The position numbers and the translations under genes are program-made. The notes beneath the pieces are model-generated. The model did no database searches and had not been told where the DNA came from. It saw only the letters and a list, made by a program, of their open reading frames with translations. Shown piece after piece: positions 7,309 to 17,061 of a stretch of DNA of 33,872 nucleotides. Position 1 is the stretch's first letter. Every line of letters starts with the position of its first letter. Source of the stretch: Gammaproteobacteria bacterium (GTDB lineage: Bacteria; Pseudomonadota; Gammaproteobacteria; Pseudomonadales; Cellvibrionaceae); assembly GCA_021151835.1 (NCBI GenBank), contig JAGKWO010000043.1, positions 1 through 33,872 on the forward strand, written 5' to 3'.

Positions 7309-7938
7309 ATGCAGAAAAAATCATCAGCACATTACCAGCGCGAATACCGCAACCGGCTGCGGGAGCAAGGGTTCGTGAAAAAAGAGGTGTGGATTCTCCC
7401 CGAGAATGCGCGCCGCCTTTCTCTTTATGAGGTGGAATTGCGAGTGTCTGCCAAGCAGCTTGTTTCCCGTGGGTTTACGCCAGTGAAAGGAGAAAGTCGA
7501 ATGACCGATGTTGTTAACCGTTGGACCACCACAAGCCTCTACGATGCGCTGGGCAAGTCGGAGTTGTTTGCCAGTGAGCGGGCGGAAATCGAGTTAATTG
7601 ATGGCGTGGCGCCCGCGCTGCACATCACTATGTATGAGTATGGCGATCTGCCGTTGTTCGTCACCGTATCGGGCGAGCAAATTGTGGTCGAGGCAACCCT
7701 CTGGTCTCTGTCGGAAGTGACGGATGCTGCGTTGTTCAATGAAACCGTCTTGCGCACGCATAAATATTTTCCGCTGTCGACCATCAGCCTAGACAAAATT
7801 GACGGCGATGATTGTTACCACATGTTTGGTGCGCTGAGCTCTGCATCCAGTTTGCAAGATGTTGTATTTGAAATTGAAATCCTGGCTTCCAATGTGATTC
7901 AGGCAACCGAAGCCTACGCGGACTTTTTATTGAAATAA
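7309..7938 (+). CDS. DUF2170/YjfI-type protein with RHH-like N-terminus
   Basis: A 209-residue protein. Residues 65-209 match the YjfI (DUF2170) type, a short acidic protein often next to a PspA homolog: LYDALGKSELF, then MYEYGDLPLFVTVSGEQIVVEA, then HKYFPLSTISL and MFGALSSASSLQDVVFEIEIL. The first 64 residues are basic: HYQREYRNRLREQGF, a short strand KKEVWIL, then a helix from PENARRL. This looks like a ribbon-helix-helix DNA-binding unit. No good ribosome binding site precedes the ATG at 7309. Met65 (codon at 7501) has AAAGGAGA about eight bases upstream, so a second, shorter product is possible. The function of DUF2170 is unknown. The PspA gene follows after 81 bases. Confidence 0.8.
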   Translation: MQKKSSAHYQREYRNRLREQGFVKKEVWILPENARRLSLYEVELRVSAKQLVSRGFTPVKGESRMTDVVNRWTTTSLYDALGKSELFASERAEIELIDGVAPALHITMYEYGDLPLFVTVSGEQIVVEATLWSLSEVTDAALFNETVLRTHKYFPLSTISLDKIDGDDCYHMFGALSSASSLQDVVFEIEILASNVIQATEAYADFLLK

Positions 7939-8019
7939 AAAGCTATTGAAAAAACGGCTACTGAAATAACAGATTTTAATTTAACAGGCTCTTAACGGAT
8001 ATTGTCGAGGTAAATACTT

Positions 8020-8718
8020 ATGAATATCTGGTCGAAAATGATTACTGCGTTACGTGGTGGCGTGAATGAAGCCGGTGAGGCAATAGTGGATAGCCAGGCA
8101 TTGCGTATTCTGGATCAGGAAGTGCGCGATGCCGGCGAAGAATTAAAGCGCTCCAAAGATAGCCTTGCGGAAATTATGGCACGCCAGAAGCTCGCCGAAG
8201 AAAAAGTCAAACAATTGCAAAAAAATATCGATGAGCATGAAGGCTATGCCGCAAAAGCGCTGGAAAAAGGCGATGAGACGCTTGCGCTGGAAGTTGCCGA
8301 GCGTATTGCGGAATTTGAAAATAGTTTAGCTTCAGAAAAAGAAGCAGCGGAAGGTTTCGCGCACAGCGTGGTGAAATTGCGCGCAGCAATTGATCAGGCT
8401 GAAAAAAATATCAAGCGATTGAAACAGCAAGTGGATACGGTAAAAGCCACAGAAAATGTACAGCGCGCGCAAGCGGCCGTTGCTGAACGTCACAGTGGTT
8501 CAGATTCCAAAATGCGCACCGCAATGGAATCGCTGGAGCGAATTAAAGAGCGTCAAGCATTAAAAGATGCGCAATTTAAAGCGGCTGATGAAATGGCCAA
8601 AACGAGTGGTGATGATTCGCTCAAGGCAAAACTGGAGGCGGCGGGAATAACTACCAGTGGAAAATCGGCAGAAGATGTATTGGCGCGGATTAAAAGTAAA
8701 TCGGCGAACCCAAATTAA
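8020..8718 (+). CDS. PspA/IM30 family protein (YjfJ-like)
   Basis: A 232-residue, almost wholly helical coiled-coil protein of PspA length. It begins with NIWSKMITALRGGVNEAGEA, which fits an amphipathic membrane-binding helix, followed by long heptad-rich helices (LDQEVRDAGEELKRSKDSLAEI and onward to about residue 190). PspA and IM30 proteins belong to the ESCRT-III superfamily. They assemble on the inner membrane face and protect it under stress. The order DUF2170 then PspA matches E. coli yjfI-yjfJ rather than the pspF-pspABC locus. A GAGGT site precedes the ATG. A gap of about 150 bases to the next gene shows nothing obvious. Confidence 0.9.
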   Translation: MNIWSKMITALRGGVNEAGEAIVDSQALRILDQEVRDAGEELKRSKDSLAEIMARQKLAEEKVKQLQKNIDEHEGYAAKALEKGDETLALEVAERIAEFENSLASEKEAAEGFAHSVVKLRAAIDQAEKNIKRLKQQVDTVKATENVQRAQAAVAERHSGSDSKMRTAMESLERIKERQALKDAQFKAADEMAKTSGDDSLKAKLEAAGITTSGKSAEDVLARIKSKSANPN

Positions 8719-8869
8719 GAATGTGCAGTAAAGATTTTCATATTAAGGGCGATAAAGAATGGATTCGCACCAGGTGAGTTTGTTTACAGGCACAGGAAAA
8801 ATGTCTGTATGACAAATCTATTCGGAATGCGTTTAACAACCATCTGCATAGTTTTCCGGAATATTCAGT

Positions 8870-9538
8870 ATGAATGATTTTTTACTCACGATTGTTAGTT
8901 TTCCCACAGTGATTTTCACCATTGTATTGGGTGTCGCTGTGCTGTATTGGATTTGTGCAGCGTTTGGTTTGCTGGAGGTCGAGATTCTGGATGTAGACCC
9001 GCTGAATTTCGATGGTCAGCTTCATGCCCATGCCGAGCACAGTTTTGCTGAAACCTTCGCCGGTATCCTTTTGCGCTTGGGGCTTAATGGTGTGCCGGTC
9101 ACTATCATTATCACCTTCATCGCAATCATTGGCTGGTTTGTTAGCTATTACCTGAGCTATTTTGAATGGTTGATGTTTGGCTACGGCTGGCTCAGATTTT
9201 TAATTGGTATTCCCGTATTCTTATTTTCATTGTATGTGGCGATACGAATCACCGCGCAACTAATAAAGCCTCTGCGTAAATTTTTTGCAAAAACCGAACA
9301 GTATGTGGAAAAGAAAATTCTTGGACAGACTGCTATCGTTCGATCATCCAAAGTGGACTCCATCTTCGGTGAGGCGAATTTCGATGACGGTGGGGCAGGT
9401 CTAATTGTTAAAGTGCGCGCAATTGGCGATCAGCAATTTATACGCGGTGATCGCGTGGTTTTATTGGAATATCGTGCTGAAGAGCATGTATATAGCGTAA
9501 TTTCTGAAGCGGAATTTCTGGGTAAGTCCAGCGAATAA
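8870..9538 (+). CDS. YqiJ-type inner membrane protein with OB-fold domain
   Basis: A 222-residue protein with three predicted membrane segments at about residues 4-34, 74-97 and 104-132. A cytosolic C-terminal domain of about 70 residues starts at ILGQTAIVRSSKVDSIFGEA. The C-terminal part, with GLIVKVRAIGDQQFIRGDRVVLLEY, has the look of an NfeD-like OB fold. This layout matches YqiJ (DUF1449), the usual upstream partner of the YqiK flotillin. NfeD-family proteins interact with flotillins at the membrane. The flotillin gene follows 37 bases later, which supports the call. The ribosome binding site is weak. Confidence 0.82.
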   Translation: MNDFLLTIVSFPTVIFTIVLGVAVLYWICAAFGLLEVEILDVDPLNFDGQLHAHAEHSFAETFAGILLRLGLNGVPVTIIITFIAIIGWFVSYYLSYFEWLMFGYGWLRFLIGIPVFLFSLYVAIRITAQLIKPLRKFFAKTEQYVEKKILGQTAIVRSSKVDSIFGEANFDDGGAGLIVKVRAIGDQQFIRGDRVVLLEYRAEEHVYSVISEAEFLGKSSE

Positions 9539-9575
9539 TTGTTAATTATCTATAAGGGTAAAAAGGAGCACAAGA

Positions 9576-11570
9576 ATGTTTGAAGTTGCTATGGCTGCAC
9601 CGGCAGTGTCTATAACCATTTTAGTGTTTGTGGTATTGATCGGGTTTGCTGGTATTTTGAATGCTTTCTATTACAAGGTCGCACAAGGAACTGCGTTAAT
9701 TGTGAATGACACCACATCAACACCTAAGGTGCATTTTACTGGTGCATTGGTTTGGCCAATCATTCATAAAAAAGAGTTAATGAATATTTCGCTAATTACT
9801 TTGGAAGTGGATCGTCGTAGTCGCGATGGTTTGATTTGTAAAGATAATTTGCGAGCGGATATCACAGTCGCTTTCTATTTGCGTGTTAACGAGACTCCGC
9901 AAGATGTGTTGCGTGTTGCTAAAGCAATTGGTGCCGAACGTGCTTCAGATCGCGCAGCGGTAGAGTTATTGTTTGCTGCAAAGTTTTCCGAAGCCTTGAA
10001 AACTGTAGGTAAACAAATCGAATTTATCCAGTTATTCGAAAACCGCCTGGAATTCCGTGAAAAAATTATCCAGGTTATTGGCGATGATCTGAATGGCTAT
10101 GTATTGGAAGATGTGGCGATTGATTATATCGAACAAACTCCAAAATCATCACTTGATCCAAACAATATCCTTGATGCGGAAGGTATCAAGAAAATCACTG
10201 AGCTGACGGCTGCGCAAAATGTCCGCACCAATATTCTTGAGCGCGACGAAGAATTGGCAATCAAGAAAAAGAATGTAGAAACAACCGAGGCCATGCTCGC
10301 ATTGGAACGCCAACAGGCAGATGCTGAGGCGCGCCAAAAACGTGAGATCGCCTCTATTCAAGCGCGCGAAGAAGCGGAGACCAAAAAAGTCCAGGAAGAA
10401 GAGCGGCGCAAATACGAACAAACGGCAATACAGGTTGCGCAGGACCTTTCGGTGCAAACTGAAAACCAGAAGCGTGAAATAGAAGTGGCTGAACAAAACC
10501 GCTTGCGCGCTGTTGCGATTGAACAGGAAAAAGTTACCCGTGCCCGTGATCTGGAAGTGGTTGCCCGTAAGCGCGAAGTGGAATTGCAAACCATCGAAGC
10601 GGAAAAGGCGATTGAATTACAGAAGAAGGAAATCGCCAATGTTATTCGCGAACGTGTCGTTGTGGATAAAACGGTAGCGATCGAGGAAGAACGAATTAAA
10701 GAAGTGCGCGAAGTTTCTGATGCTGATCGTAAGAAACAAGTACAGGTGCTAGCGGCAGAAGCGGCGGCAGAAGAAGAAAAAGTGAAACAGGTAAAAGCAG
10801 CCGAAGCAGAAGAGCTTTCTGCCAAGCACAAAGCCAGTGAAATTATGACTATGGCACAAGCCAAGCTGGAAGCCTCTGCAAAAGAAGCGGAAGCGATGAA
10901 AAAATTGGCTGAAGGCCTGCAAGCCGAGCGCGCAGCACCCGGTTTGGCCGATGCGAAAGTTCAGGAAGCCAAAGCAACGGCGCTGGAAAAAGAAGGTGTG
11001 GCGGAGGCCAGCGTTATTCGCGCGAAAGGCGCAGCCAATGCAGAGGCCGGTAAAGCAGAAGCGGAAGTTATTACGGCGAAAGGCCATGCTGAAGCCGATG
11101 TTATTGCCACCAAAGGTACCTCTGAAGCGAGTGCGAAAAAAGAAGTGGGCCTGGCAAGCGCAGACGTTACCCGCGAGCAATTCAAAGCGGAAGCTGATGG
11201 CTTGACCGAGAAATTCGAAGCGATGAATGCGATGAGTGACAGCGCGCGTGCACACGAAGAATTCCGTATGGGGCTGGAAACGTCGTTGAAAGAAACTTTG
11301 GCAAGTATTGCTGCCGGTAAAGATATCGCGAAAGAAAATGCCGAGATTCTTGCTATCGCGTTACAGAAAGCGCATATCGATATCGTCGGCGGTGAAGCGC
11401 AATTCTTCGATAATTTCGCCAAGTCATTATCGATTGGTAAGGCGATTGACGGTCTTGCTGGCAAGAGCGGTGTGATTCAGGCCGTGCTGGACCGTTTTAT
11501 CAATAAACCGTCTGTAACTACGCCGGTGGCTGCGAAAGAAAAAGCGGAAGATGTTGAGGTTGTTGGTTAA
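9576..11570 (+). CDS. Flotillin family protein (YqiK-like)
   Basis: A 664-residue membrane scaffold protein. A single N-terminal membrane segment lies at about residues 8-31, followed by a Band 7/SPFH domain to about residue 215 (ALIVNDTTSTPKVHFTGALV; AFYLRVNETPQDVLRVA). Then comes a very long coiled coil rich in Glu, Ala, Lys and Gln, with the flotillin-type Glu-Ala repeats at about 475-530 (AKGAANAEAGKAEAEVITAKG). The C-terminal tail of about 100 residues is less repetitive. The chain is longer than classical flotillins and fits YqiK. Flotillins organise ordered membrane domains and oligomerise through these repeats. A strong AAAGGAG site precedes the ATG. The stop codon lies at the very edge of a palindromic repeat. 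Confidence 0.92.
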   Translation: MFEVAMAAPAVSITILVFVVLIGFAGILNAFYYKVAQGTALIVNDTTSTPKVHFTGALVWPIIHKKELMNISLITLEVDRRSRDGLICKDNLRADITVAFYLRVNETPQDVLRVAKAIGAERASDRAAVELLFAAKFSEALKTVGKQIEFIQLFENRLEFREKIIQVIGDDLNGYVLEDVAIDYIEQTPKSSLDPNNILDAEGIKKITELTAAQNVRTNILERDEELAIKKKNVETTEAMLALERQQADAEARQKREIASIQAREEAETKKVQEEERRKYEQTAIQVAQDLSVQTENQKREIEVAEQNRLRAVAIEQEKVTRARDLEVVARKREVELQTIEAEKAIELQKKEIANVIRERVVVDKTVAIEEERIKEVREVSDADRKKQVQVLAAEAAAEEEKVKQVKAAEAEELSAKHKASEIMTMAQAKLEASAKEAEAMKKLAEGLQAERAAPGLADAKVQEAKATALEKEGVAEASVIRAKGAANAEAGKAEAEVITAKGHAEADVIATKGTSEASAKKEVGLASADVTREQFKAEADGLTEKFEAMNAMSDSARAHEEFRMGLETSLKETLASIAAGKDIAKENAEILAIALQKAHIDIVGGEAQFFDNFAKSLSIGKAIDGLAGKSGVIQAVLDRFINKPSVTTPVAAKEKAEDVEVVG

Positions 11571-11733
11571 CCCCTCCCTAACCCTCCCGTAGCGGGGAGG
11601 GAACTGTACGTACTCTGCATATAAAAATGGAGTTGTGGTCACTCTGTTGATGCAAACTTCATTTTATATTTAGCAGGGCGGCAAATCCCTCCCCTTAGGC
11701 GGGGCTCGTAGCCGGGAGGCCTGGTGGGGGTAA
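11568..11733. repeat. Palindromic intergenic repeat, copy 2
   Basis: The left end TAACCCCTCCCTAACCC and the right end GGTGGGGGTAA are imperfect inverted repeats. They enclose a hairpin GGGAGGG/CCCTCCC set and a second inner inverted repeat (about 11618-11634 with 11655-11670, GCATATAAAAATGGAGTT against AACTTCATTTTATAT). The ends are related to those of the element after rplI at 722-807. The first three bases are the flotillin stop codon. It sits between the flotillin and the giant ATPase genes and could end or attenuate transcription, or stabilise the upstream mRNA. Confidence 0.65.
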
Positions 11734-11751
11734 ACCAAGAAGGAAAAATCT

Positions 11752-14700
11752 ATGTCGCAAAATACCGACGCCGCTGCAGAAAATATTGTCGATAAAGCCG
11801 TCGCTGAAGGCGGGGCTTATGACATTATTCGCAAACGCTTGCTGGATCAAGGTCAGCAGCTTACGCAAAACGTTCGTGAACTGAACGATGCGCGTCTCGC
11901 CGAGTTTGGTAGCTCCGCAATGGTAGCTACGGCGCGCGTGCGCGTGCGCACCGAAAATAATTGTATCCCGCGCGATATAGTGCAAGTAGGCGAATACTTG
12001 CTCTTTGGTTACAACGTCTTTATTGGTTTGAAAAAAGAAACCAAAGTGGAAGATGTTTTCGCGCTTTTTATAAAAAAAGATACAGATTCCGGTGTTGAGC
12101 TGGAGCCGGTCAGTTTTGCGGGCACTTTTTTAGCTGAGCAAAGCTTTGTTAATGATTTTGATGAGCTGTATCGCTATTACAAAGATACGCGCATCGTTGA
12201 ATTGACAATTAATAACGGAAAGTTACTCGCCGGTTTTCAGATCGGTGAGCGTCTTGACGATATCCGCGTATTCAGCTGGTCCATTTCTCCTGATGGAAAA
12301 ACTGTAAAGTATATTGATAATCGCGGTGAGCGCGATATCCAGTTACCGCCGGCGTTTGATTTTGAATGGATTCCCGCTACCCGTGAAAATGCTGTGCACG
12401 GTCGCCACCCGCATTTAAATATCCTCGACAAGGTTTTTGTGGAAACCGTTGGTGGGGATCTCACCATTAAAATCGAAAATAACACCGAAGATGGTTTAGG
12501 CATTTATCGTGAAACGGTGGAGGATAAAACCCAATCATTGGATGATGCCAGTGTATTTTACGCCGGTGTTGGCAATCTGGTGTTGTTAAAGATTCGTCCG
12601 TATCGGGAAGAGCAATTTCGTTATCTCATTTTTAATTCACTTACACAAAGTGTATTGCGCATCGATAAAATCGGTCAAAGCTGTGTGCAGCTGCCGGAAA
12701 ATCACGGAATCATTTTCCCTGGCGGCTACTACCTTAATACCGGCGAATATAAAACCTTTGAAGAAGATAACAGCGCATTCCGCTTCAAGCGCATGATTCG
12801 CTCACCGAATGGTGAAGATGTCTTGTATGTATTCTATGAGCCAGCCGTCGGTCTGGTTTCGTTGCTGGCATACAATATTATTGAAAAGAAATTGCAAAAC
12901 CCAATTTATGGCAGTGGTTATGCGCTTGCCGATAATGGTGAGATTGTTATTTTCTCTGCGGAAGCTGAGCCAACTCGTGTTCACCCCATGCAAATATGGG
13001 AGACGCCTTACGTCAGTGCAGAATTTGCGAGCAAAGCACCGGCGCGGCAGAATTTTTATGGGCGTATTGGCAACAATGAATTGGTGCGTGGTATTTCGGA
13101 TTTTTACAGCATTGCCCGTATTATTGCCAACCAATCCGTTTCAGTGCGCCTGTACGAAGAATTAAGCCTGGCTGCAAAAAAAGTATTCGATAGCTATTAT
13201 TGGCTCAGTGAAACTGAGACCAGTTCAATTGCGTCTGTATTGAAAGACATTTCGGCAACGGCAGAGTTGGTTATCGATGAGTTTGAAAAAGTAGAATCCA
13301 TTCGCCAGCAATCTGCCAAGGCCATGCAGGATGCAGAGCGTGAGCAGGAAACAATTTTACAGTCGTTGCGCCCGGAAAACTGGGGTACGGCGGAAGATTA
13401 TGTTGATGCACTAAGCCGTGTGCGTAAGCAGCGCGGCCATTTGGCGACAATTAAAGATTTTCGTTACATCGATCAGGCGCGTATCGCCCAGCTTGACCAA
13501 CAATTGCTGGATGCGAATGGCACGCTCAGTGACCAAACAGTTGTTTATCTGTCGGACGAAAAATCCCTCACTCCTTATCTCACCAAACTGGATGAATTAA
13601 ACCAACAGGTAGAGAAAGCAGAAACCAACGCGGCGATTACGCCTATTATCGACGTGATTGAAAAAACGGCGTCGGGTCTGGATTTATTGTCGGAGCTGAT
13701 GGGTACGCTCAAAGTGGATGATGCCACGGTGCGCACACGCATTGTGGATGCAATTTCCGAAGTCTATGCCAGGCTCAACCAAAGCCGCGCTAACGCAAAA
13801 CACAAACAGAAGAACTTTGGTTCAACAGAAGCCATTGCACAATTTGGTGCGCAATTTAAATTATTTTCCCAAAGTATTGCCCATGCACTGGGTTTGGCAA
13901 CTACACCGGAAAAGTGTGATGAGCAGCTTTCCAAATCGTTAGTGCGCCTGGAAGAGCTGGAAGGGCAATTCAGCGAGTTTGACCAATTTCTTACGGATAT
14001 CATGGCCAAGCGCGAGGAAATATATGAAAGTTTCCAGGAACACAAACAGCGCTTGCTAGATGAGCGCCAGAAAAAAGCGCAGAGCATCACCGATGCAGCC
14101 GCGCGCATTCTCGCCAGCATTGAAAAACGTTCGCTGGGTATCAGCAGCCAGGAAGATTTAAATACCTATTTTGCATCGGACGCACTGGTGTTAAAAATCA
14201 ATGATCTTGTTGAACAATTGAAAGCGCTGGACAACGCAGTAAAAGCGGATGATCTGGACGCGCGCTTTAAAGCGATAAAAGGCCAGGCACTGCGTGCATT
14301 GCGCGATAAAAGCGATATTTTTGAAGAGGGCGGAAATGTTATCAAGCTGGGTAAACATAAATTCAGTGTGAATACCCAGGAGTTGGATCTAACCATTATT
14401 CCGCGCGATGGTGAATTGAATTTTCATCTGGCAGGAACTGATTATTATGCGCCGGTTGTACACGCGGAATTGTTGGCATTAAAGGATTATTGGTCAATTA
14501 GCCTGGAGTCTGAAACGGCCCAGGTATACCGCGCGGAATATTTGGCGGCGTTGATCATTGCTGCCGCTGAGCAGCAGAGTGATGGCCTTACTTATAATAT
14601 GTTGCATGAAGCGTTAGTGGATGACGAAAAACTTGCAAAACTGGTGCGCGATTTCAGTTCAGCGCGTTACAAAGAGGGCTACCAAAAAGGCATTCACGAT

Positions 14701-17058
14701 CAGGATGCGGTGTTGCTGTTAAAGGCCCTTGTTCCTGCATTGGATGCAGTAGACCTGCTAAAGTTTGATCCCTTGGCACGTGCACTGGCACAGGTTTTCT
14801 GGGCCAATATCAATGAATTTTCGCTCAAGTCCAAAAACCAGAAGTCCAATCTTTCATTCGAAACCTGGGCGGATCGCGCTATTTCCGCCAAACAAATGCA
14901 ACGTTTGTTTGGCAGTCTGGATGCGGTCCACTTATTGGTAGAGGAGATAGCGGAAACCCTGGGTGAATTTATTGAGCTTCATCCGTTGGCAGTGAGCGGA
15001 CTGGATATCCGCCGCGCGGCAGAATATTTGGTGGAAGAACTTTCGCGTGAACGCACGGAATTTATTACCAGTAAATATGCAGTGGCTTTGGTTGATGCAT
15101 TCAAGCAATCGCTTGATGATAAAAGCTGGCGCCACTACCAGGATGTAATAGCCAAAATGCAAGGCTGGCCTGCAGAGCGCTGGAATCTGACGGCTGCCTG
15201 GTTGCAGGCACTCGTTAAAGATCAGCAACTGGAGCATTTGCAACGTTATATTCCGGAAGCCGTGGCAGTGTTAAAAACCGATCAACGATTGGACCGTCGC
15301 TATACCGAAGTGGAACTGGAATTACATGTCTCCGGATTGCTTGGCGAGCACCCGCGTATTCAGGATCGTGCCCTGGCATTTGCCGTGGACGAATTTGTGC
15401 AACGCTTGGCACAGCATCGCTATGAAGTAGTGCCGCAGTACCAACGTTATCTGCAATTGCGCCAGCAAATTGTTGAGCAAGAACGTTACACATTGCGCCT
15501 TAACGAATTCAAAGCGAAACCACTCAGTTCATTTGTTCGTAACCGTTTAATTAACGAATCGTATTTGCCAATTATCGGCGATAACCTTGCGAAGCAAATT
15601 GGCGCATTGGGAACCAACAAGCGTACCGATTTAATGGGTATGCTGATGATGATCTCGCCACCGGGTTACGGTAAAACCACATTGATGGAATATGTGGCGA
15701 ATCGCCTTGGTTTGATTTTTATGAAAATCAATTGCCCGTCATTGGGACATGATGTGTTGTCGCTTGATCCGGAGCAAGCGCCCAACGCTACCGCACGCCA
15801 GGAATTGGTCAAGGTAAACCTTGCATTGGAAATGGGCAATAACGTTATGCTTTACCTCGACGATATCCAGCATACCAATCCGGAATTTTTGCAAAAATTT
15901 ATTTCGCTGTGTGACGGTACTCGTCGCATCGAAGGTGTATGGCAAGGTAAAACCAAAACCTACGATATGCGCGGAAAAAAATTCTGTGTTTGTATGGCGG
16001 GTAACCCTTATACCGAATCCGGTGACGCATTCAAAGTGCCGGATATGTTGGCTAACCGCGCCGATATTTATAACCTTGGGGATATCCTTGGTGGTATGGA
16101 AGAGCAATTTGCGTTGAGTTATATCGAGAACGCATTGACGTCCAACGCGGTGTTATCTCCCCTGGCGCTGCGCGATATGCAAGATGTGTATAAATTTATT
16201 GCCATGGCAAAAGGCGAGCAGATTGCCACCACTGATTTAAGCCATGCTTATTCCGGGGCGGAAATAAATGAAATTGTTGGTGTGTTGAAAAAGTTATTTG
16301 AAATCCAGAAAGTGATTTTGAAAATTAACCAGCAATATATTGCCTCTGCTGCACAGGACGATAAGTTTCGCCTTGAACCAGCGTTCAAATTGCAAGGCAG
16401 TTACCGCAACATGAACAAGATGACCGAAAAAGTATCGGCGGTCATGAATGATGCCGAGTTGATGCAAATGATTGCGGACCATTATCTGGGTGAAGCACAA
16501 ATGCTTACCACCGGAGCGGAAAGCAATTTGCTTAAACTGGCAGAGCTGCGCGGCAATATGACCAATGAACAAAAAGTGCGTTGGGAGCAAATCAAAAAAG
16601 ACTTCTTGCGCAATAAAGCCATGGGCGGTGATTCAGCCGATACCGGCCAAAAAATTATCGTGCAATTGGCGGATATGGCGGAAGGCGTAAATAAAATTGC
16701 AGCTCTGGCAGAGCATAAACCTGAACCTGTGGCCTCACCTGCAACGCAAGATAGTGCTGTTGCACAATTGGTCAATCAATCCTTGCAGCGGTTGGAAAAA
16801 CTGGCGCAACCTGCATCACCCAAAGTGGAAGTGGTTAACCAGCCGTTACCGGGATTGGACAAAGTGTTGGGTGTGCTTGCGCAAACACTGGAAGGGGCAA
16901 TTTTGCCGCTGGTGCGTAATATGGATAAAAAACTGGATATCGATTTGCGTAACCACGAAAAAATCGAACAGGTAGCGCAACAGATTAAAATCCTGCAGCA
17001 GGAACTGGCGGTAAATAAAAAACCGAAATCACCACCATCTTCTCCCGAGGTGAAATAA
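11752..17058 (+). CDS. Giant AAA ATPase with DUF3686-type N-terminus
   Basis: A 1768-residue protein, by far the largest here. The first 500 or so residues are beta-rich (FGYNVFIGLKKET; GRHPHLNILDKVFVETVGG) and match the DUF3686 type often labelled DNA repair ATPase. Long coiled coils fill about 500-850. A helical region to about 1240 follows. The AAA domain has Walker A PPGYGKTT at 1303-1310 and Walker B VMLYLDDIQ at about 1365-1373, then CVCMAGNPYTESGDAF. The tail from about 1640 is Lys- and Gln-rich and helical. The DNA repair label is an old annotation and is not shown by the sequence. The context with PspA and flotillin suggests a membrane-associated motor. A strong AGAAGGAA site precedes the ATG. 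The rhomboid gene begins three bases after its stop. Confidence 0.85.
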   Translation: MSQNTDAAAENIVDKAVAEGGAYDIIRKRLLDQGQQLTQNVRELNDARLAEFGSSAMVATARVRVRTENNCIPRDIVQVGEYLLFGYNVFIGLKKETKVEDVFALFIKKDTDSGVELEPVSFAGTFLAEQSFVNDFDELYRYYKDTRIVELTINNGKLLAGFQIGERLDDIRVFSWSISPDGKTVKYIDNRGERDIQLPPAFDFEWIPATRENAVHGRHPHLNILDKVFVETVGGDLTIKIENNTEDGLGIYRETVEDKTQSLDDASVFYAGVGNLVLLKIRPYREEQFRYLIFNSLTQSVLRIDKIGQSCVQLPENHGIIFPGGYYLNTGEYKTFEEDNSAFRFKRMIRSPNGEDVLYVFYEPAVGLVSLLAYNIIEKKLQNPIYGSGYALADNGEIVIFSAEAEPTRVHPMQIWETPYVSAEFASKAPARQNFYGRIGNNELVRGISDFYSIARIIANQSVSVRLYEELSLAAKKVFDSYYWLSETETSSIASVLKDISATAELVIDEFEKVESIRQQSAKAMQDAEREQETILQSLRPENWGTAEDYVDALSRVRKQRGHLATIKDFRYIDQARIAQLDQQLLDANGTLSDQTVVYLSDEKSLTPYLTKLDELNQQVEKAETNAAITPIIDVIEKTASGLDLLSELMGTLKVDDATVRTRIVDAISEVYARLNQSRANAKHKQKNFGSTEAIAQFGAQFKLFSQSIAHALGLATTPEKCDEQLSKSLVRLEELEGQFSEFDQFLTDIMAKREEIYESFQEHKQRLLDERQKKAQSITDAAARILASIEKRSLGISSQEDLNTYFASDALVLKINDLVEQLKALDNAVKADDLDARFKAIKGQALRALRDKSDIFEEGGNVIKLGKHKFSVNTQELDLTIIPRDGELNFHLAGTDYYAPVVHAELLALKDYWSISLESETAQVYRAEYLAALIIAAAEQQSDGLTYNMLHEALVDDEKLAKLVRDFSSARYKEGYQKGIHDQDAVLLLKALVPALDAVDLLKFDPLARALAQVFWANINEFSLKSKNQKSNLSFETWADRAISAKQMQRLFGSLDAVHLLVEEIAETLGEFIELHPLAVSGLDIRRAAEYLVEELSRERTEFITSKYAVALVDAFKQSLDDKSWRHYQDVIAKMQGWPAERWNLTAAWLQALVKDQQLEHLQRYIPEAVAVLKTDQRLDRRYTEVELELHVSGLLGEHPRIQDRALAFAVDEFVQRLAQHRYEVVPQYQRYLQLRQQIVEQERYTLRLNEFKAKPLSSFVRNRLINESYLPIIGDNLAKQIGALGTNKRTDLMGMLMMISPPGYGKTTLMEYVANRLGLIFMKINCPSLGHDVLSLDPEQAPNATARQELVKVNLALEMGNNVMLYLDDIQHTNPEFLQKFISLCDGTRRIEGVWQGKTKTYDMRGKKFCVCMAGNPYTESGDAFKVPDMLANRADIYNLGDILGGMEEQFALSYIENALTSNAVLSPLALRDMQDVYKFIAMAKGEQIATTDLSHAYSGAEINEIVGVLKKLFEIQKVILKINQQYIASAAQDDKFRLEPAFKLQGSYRNMNKMTEKVSAVMNDAELMQMIADHYLGEAQMLTTGAESNLLKLAELRGNMTNEQKVRWEQIKKDFLRNKAMGGDSADTGQKIIVQLADMAEGVNKIAALAEHKPEPVASPATQDSAVAQLVNQSLQRLEKLAQPASPKVEVVNQPLPGLDKVLGVLAQTLEGAILPLVRNMDKKLDIDLRNHEKIEQVAQQIKILQQELAVNKKPKSPPSSPEVK

Positions 17059-17061
17059 CTG

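Noticed and set aside
10149..11464. Several long minus-strand open frames opposite the flotillin gene
   Set aside because: They are Ser-, Ala-, Cys- and Phe-rich mirror images of the repetitive coiled-coil codons of the flotillin. They have no family motifs and no ribosome binding sites.
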